The translations under genes and the position numbers were made by a program. The notes under the pieces were generated by a model that saw only the letters and a list, made by a program, of their open reading frames with translations, was not told where the DNA came from and ran no database searches. Of a DNA stretch of 64,000 nt, positions 60,614 to 64,000 are shown in pieces. The stretch covers positions 1 to 64,000 of the forward strand of contig JAKPDD010000017.1 in assembly GCA_029552945.1 (NCBI GenBank), in the 5' to 3' direction. Each line of letters begins with the position of its first letter. Positions within the stretch are counted from its first letter, which is position 1. This DNA comes from Spirochaetota bacterium (GTDB lineage: Bacteria; Spirochaetota; GWB1-36-13; JAKPDD01).

Positions 60614-62371
60614 TTAATCAAATATTTTTTTCTCTATTTTATATGGGTCTCTCTTTAAATAGTGTGTATGTAGTAATTCATGGGACTTATGTGAGTTTGG
60701 TTTGCCTAAAAACTTCTCGTAAACTAGTTTTACTTCTGGGTTCTCATGAGACTTTCTTAATGGCAAACTTCTATCCTCTTTGTAGAGTCCCTCTAATCTT
60801 TCTTTCTTCTTATCCCAGTCTGTTGGAAGTGGCTGTCCTCCGCCACCAATACATCCACCAGGGCAAGCCATGATTTCTATAAAATGATATAGGATTTCAC
60901 CTTTTTTCTTTGCTTCTACAACTTTTTCAAGCAGTTTCCTTGCATTTCCTAAACCATGAGCAACAGCAACCTTTAATTTTATACCATCAACATCAATACT
61001 TGCCTCTTTTATTCCATCAATTCCTCTTACATCTTCAAAATCTAGTCTTGGGAGGGTTTTACCTGTTTTTACTTCTATAGCAGTCCTTAATGCTGCCTCC
61101 ATTACACCACCTGTAGCACCGAATATTGTAGCAGCACCTGTATAAGATGATAGTAATGGATCTGGTTTTGATTCAGGGAGTTTGTTAAAGTCAATTCCAG
61201 CTTCCCTTATCATTCTTGCTATCTCCCTTGTTGTAAGAACGTAATCAACATCTCTATAACCACTTGCATTCATTTCTGGTCTTGATGCTTCAAACTTTTT
61301 AGCAGTGCATGGCATGATTGATACACTTACTATCTTTGAAGGATCTTTTTTATTTTCTTTTGCGTAGTATGTTTTTATTAAAGCACCTAACATTTGTTGT
61401 GGTGACTTACATGTTGAAACATTTTCAGTAAGTTCATTAAAGTATGTCTCTTCAAACTTTATCCATCCAGGGCTACAACTTGTTATAAGTGGTAATGGTC
61501 CTCCTTTTTCCAATCTTGTTAAAAACTCTGTTCCTTCCTCAAGTATTGTAAGGTCAGCAGAAAAGTTAGTATCGAATACAACATCAAAACCAAGCATCTT
61601 AAGAGCAGTATAAATCTTTCCTACTACAAGTTCTCCTGGTTTCAGGCCAAACTCTTCCCCCAATGTTACTCTTACAGCTGGAGCAATCTGTACGACAACC
61701 TCTTTTTCAGGGTCTTTTAATGCATCCCAGACATAGTCAATAGCCTCTTTTTCATATAGAGCACCAACAGGACAGTAGACTATACATTGACCACAGTTTA
61801 CGCACACACTTTGTTCCATTCCCATCTCAAGTGGTGGAGCAACTATTGTGTCAGCACCTCTTCCATGAAACTCTATTGCTTTTACTGTCTGCATGTCTTG
61901 ACATACAGTAACACATCTACCACAACCTATGCACTTGTTCATATCTCTTACAATACCTTTTGAATTTTTGTCTATTGGAAGTCCTCTGTCATACCATTCA
62001 TAAGGCATTTGCCTGACTGATAGTTTTTCAGCAAGGTTTTGTAGTTCACAATTACCATGCTTTATACATGTAAGACAGTCTTTTGGGTGACTTGAAAGTA
62101 CCAGTTCAAGAATAGTTTTTCTTGTTTCAAGTATTTCAGGTGTTTTTGTTTTTATTTTCATTCCATCTTTAACTGTTGTAATACATGATCTTTTTATTCC
62201 TTGACCTTCTATATCGACTATACAGATTCCACATGAACCTGAGGGAAAAAGGTCTTTATGATAGCATAGTGTAGGGATCTCTATTCCTCCTAATTTTGCA
62301 GCCTCAAGTACTGTTATATTTGGTTTAACCTCGATTTCATTTGAATCTATATAAACTTTTATTTTTTTCAT
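60614..62371 (-). CDS. hydA: [FeFe]-hydrogenase catalytic subunit HydA (multimeric, NAD-linked type)
   Basis: N-terminal [2Fe-2S] and 4Fe-4S clusters; H-cluster motifs TSCSPGW, MPCTAKKFEA, EIMACPGGCIGGGGQP. Confidence 0.95.
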   Translation of the reverse strand: MKKIKVYIDSNEIEVKPNITVLEAAKLGGIEIPTLCYHKDLFPSGSCGICIVDIEGQGIKRSCITTVKDGMKIKTKTPEILETRKTILELVLSSHPKDCLTCIKHGNCELQNLAEKLSVRQMPYEWYDRGLPIDKNSKGIVRDMNKCIGCGRCVTVCQDMQTVKAIEFHGRGADTIVAPPLEMGMEQSVCVNCGQCIVYCPVGALYEKEAIDYVWDALKDPEKEVVVQIAPAVRVTLGEEFGLKPGELVVGKIYTALKMLGFDVVFDTNFSADLTILEEGTEFLTRLEKGGPLPLITSCSPGWIKFEETYFNELTENVSTCKSPQQMLGALIKTYYAKENKKDPSKIVSVSIMPCTAKKFEASRPEMNASGYRDVDYVLTTREIARMIREAGIDFNKLPESKPDPLLSSYTGAATIFGATGGVMEAALRTAIEVKTGKTLPRLDFEDVRGIDGIKEASIDVDGIKLKVAVAHGLGNARKLLEKVVEAKKKGEILYHFIEIMACPGGCIGGGGQPLPTDWDKKKERLEGLYKEDRSLPLRKSHENPEVKLVYEKFLGKPNSHKSHELLHTHYLKRDPYKIEKKIFD

Positions 62372-63680
62372 ACTCTTGCCTCCTTAATATACTTTTGATG
62401 TCTTATAAATGATAGAATTTCACCTTTAAAGTTTTCAAATATGCCTTTTAATGGCATTATTACTGATTGACCTAAAGGACATAATGATGATTTTGCCATT
62501 GCAACTGCTGTTTTTTCCATTATATTTATATATTCTTCTTTTCCTTCACCTATTGCTATTTTTTTTGCCATATGATATAATTGTCTTGTTCCATATCTAC
62601 ATGGAAAACATTTTCCACATGATTCTTCTGCAAAAAATCTTAGTGTAACCTCAAGTACATCAACCATTATAGCATCATTGTTCATTACAACTATAGCACC
62701 TGAACCTAAACTTCCACCTATTTTTTTCATTGATGCAAAGTCAAGGTTAAAGTCAAGTGGTTTAGCACCATATACTATTCCTGGTGTACCTAAAGACCAG
62801 AAATCTGTTGTTGTTGTAAGTGTTAATGACTTTGTAGAATATATTGGTCCTGCTGTTCCACCTATCTGGACTGCTTTCAATACACCATCTACTTCAGCAA
62901 TATTCAGTACATCTCTTAAAGGTACTCCCATTGGAAACTCATAAACACCAGGTTTTTTAACGTTTCCACTTACGCAGTAGAGTTTTGGACCAGGTGAATC
63001 AAGTATACCTATTTTTGAGAACCATTCCCAACCTTCCTGCATTATGAGTGAAACGCATGAGAGTGTTTCAACATTATTTACTATTGTTGGTTTACTCCAT
63101 AGACCTGCTTGTGTTGGATAAGGTGGTTTATGCCATGGGTTGCCCCTCTTCCCCATTATAGAGTTTAGTAAAGCTGTTTCATCTCCGACTACGTAAGAAC
63201 CACCACCTCTTTTTACTTCAATATTGAAACTAAAATTTGAACCCAATATATTTTTACCAAGTAAATTCCCATTTTTTGCTTCTTCTATTGCTTTTTCAAT
63301 TATTTTTGTTTCTTCTGGATATTCCCCTCTTATATATATATATATCCTTTTTCAGCCTGGTTTGCATACCCTGCAATAATTAGTCCTTCTATTACTAGGT
63401 GGGGGGCACTTTCAAGTAATAACCTATCTTTAAATGTACCTGGCTCACCTTCGTCAGCATTACATACAATATATGCTGGCTTTTCATTTGATAGACTTTC
63501 CCATTTTATTCCTGTTGGAAAACCTGCACCACCCCTTCCCCTTAGACCTGAGCTTTTTATTTCCTGTATAACCTCTTTCGGACTCATTTTTATAGCTTTT
63601 TTAAGACCCTCATAACCACCTTTTTCTGTGTATTTTTTTATATTTGATGTATCAAGGAACCTTAATATATAATTAGTCAT
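62368..63680 (-). CDS. hydB: NuoF-like hydrogenase subunit HydB, apparent frameshift at (TA)n 63331-63345
   Basis: N-part [15 protein letters not shown]...[14 protein letters not shown] ends GYIYI*; other frame continues [35 protein letters not shown]-part has [13 protein letters not shown] cluster motif. Confidence 0.9.
63331..63345. repeat. (TA)7.5 dinucleotide tract at the hydB frame break
   Basis: TATATATATATATAT between CCCCTCT and CC. Confidence 0.95.
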
Positions 63681-64000
63681 TTTTTTCCTCCTTTATTATT
63701 TCAGATATTATGTTATCTATTTTTTCTGGAGTAAGATTACCATAAATTTTGTCATTTATCATCATATTTGGAGCTGAAAAACACCTCCCCAGACAGTTTA
63801 CTCTCTCTATGGTAAAAAGGCCATCTTTTGTTGTTTTTCCTTCATCAATACCAAGTTTATTTTGTATATACAATAGTATATCTATTGAGTGCATAAGTCT
63901 ACAGGATAGAGAATCACAGACTCTTATTATATACTTGCCTCTTTTTTCAGTGGAAAACATTGTGTAGAATGTTAAAAGACCTGATACTTCTGACAATGAT
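63673..64000 (-). CDS. hydC: NuoE-like [2Fe-2S] hydrogenase subunit HydC; truncated by window edge
   Basis: [33 protein letters not shown]; frame open to the window end. Confidence 0.88.
   Translation of the reverse strand, partial: SLSEVSGLLTFYTMFSTEKRGKYIIRVCDSLSCRLMHSIDILLYIQNKLGIDEGKTTKDGLFTIERVNCLGRCFSAPNMMINDKIYGNLTPEKIDNIISEIIKEEKND

Noticed and set aside
1-64000. CRISPR array, prophage, transposon or defence island
   Set aside because: No evenly spaced direct repeats with spacers, no integrase or transposase motifs and no known defence genes were seen.

Overview
A 64 kb, very AT-rich chromosomal segment, densely packed with mostly housekeeping genes. It most likely comes from an anaerobic or microaerophilic spirochaete-like, flagellated, chemotactic bacterium; that taxonomic placement is inference, based on gene content such as FliH, an ODP-MCP pair and a short SMC. 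Recognisable genes include argH, gyrA, parB, nadA, iorA, uvrB, smc, gatC, pmbA, mlaE, dnaB, ruvA, nfeD, ugd, pta, a trxB/PDO pair and a trimeric [FeFe]-hydrogenase hydCBA. There are two tRNAs (Leu-GAG, Phe-GAA). No CRISPR array, prophage or IS element was seen. The most interesting items are: (1) a protein with a complete S1-S4 voltage-sensor domain (eight K/R at every third position in S4) that lacks a K+/Na+ pore filter, has an extracytoplasmic insert, and continues into a HAMP-like output segment, encoded two genes upstream of fliH; (2) a TPR-repeat array fused to a two-AAA+ Clp unfoldase; (3) an SMC with intact heads but no recognisable hinge; (4) a stand-alone ParB-N domain with a cationic amphipathic C-terminal helix; (5) two apparent frameshifts at simple repeats, in hydB ((TA)n) and in a PAS-SpoIIE phosphatase (A5); (6) ruvA apparently starting at CTG in a CTGA overlap with the upstream gene; (7) ORFs missed by the supplied track: a DUF2784-like membrane protein without an ATG/GTG/TTG start, and a 26-aa single-TM microprotein.
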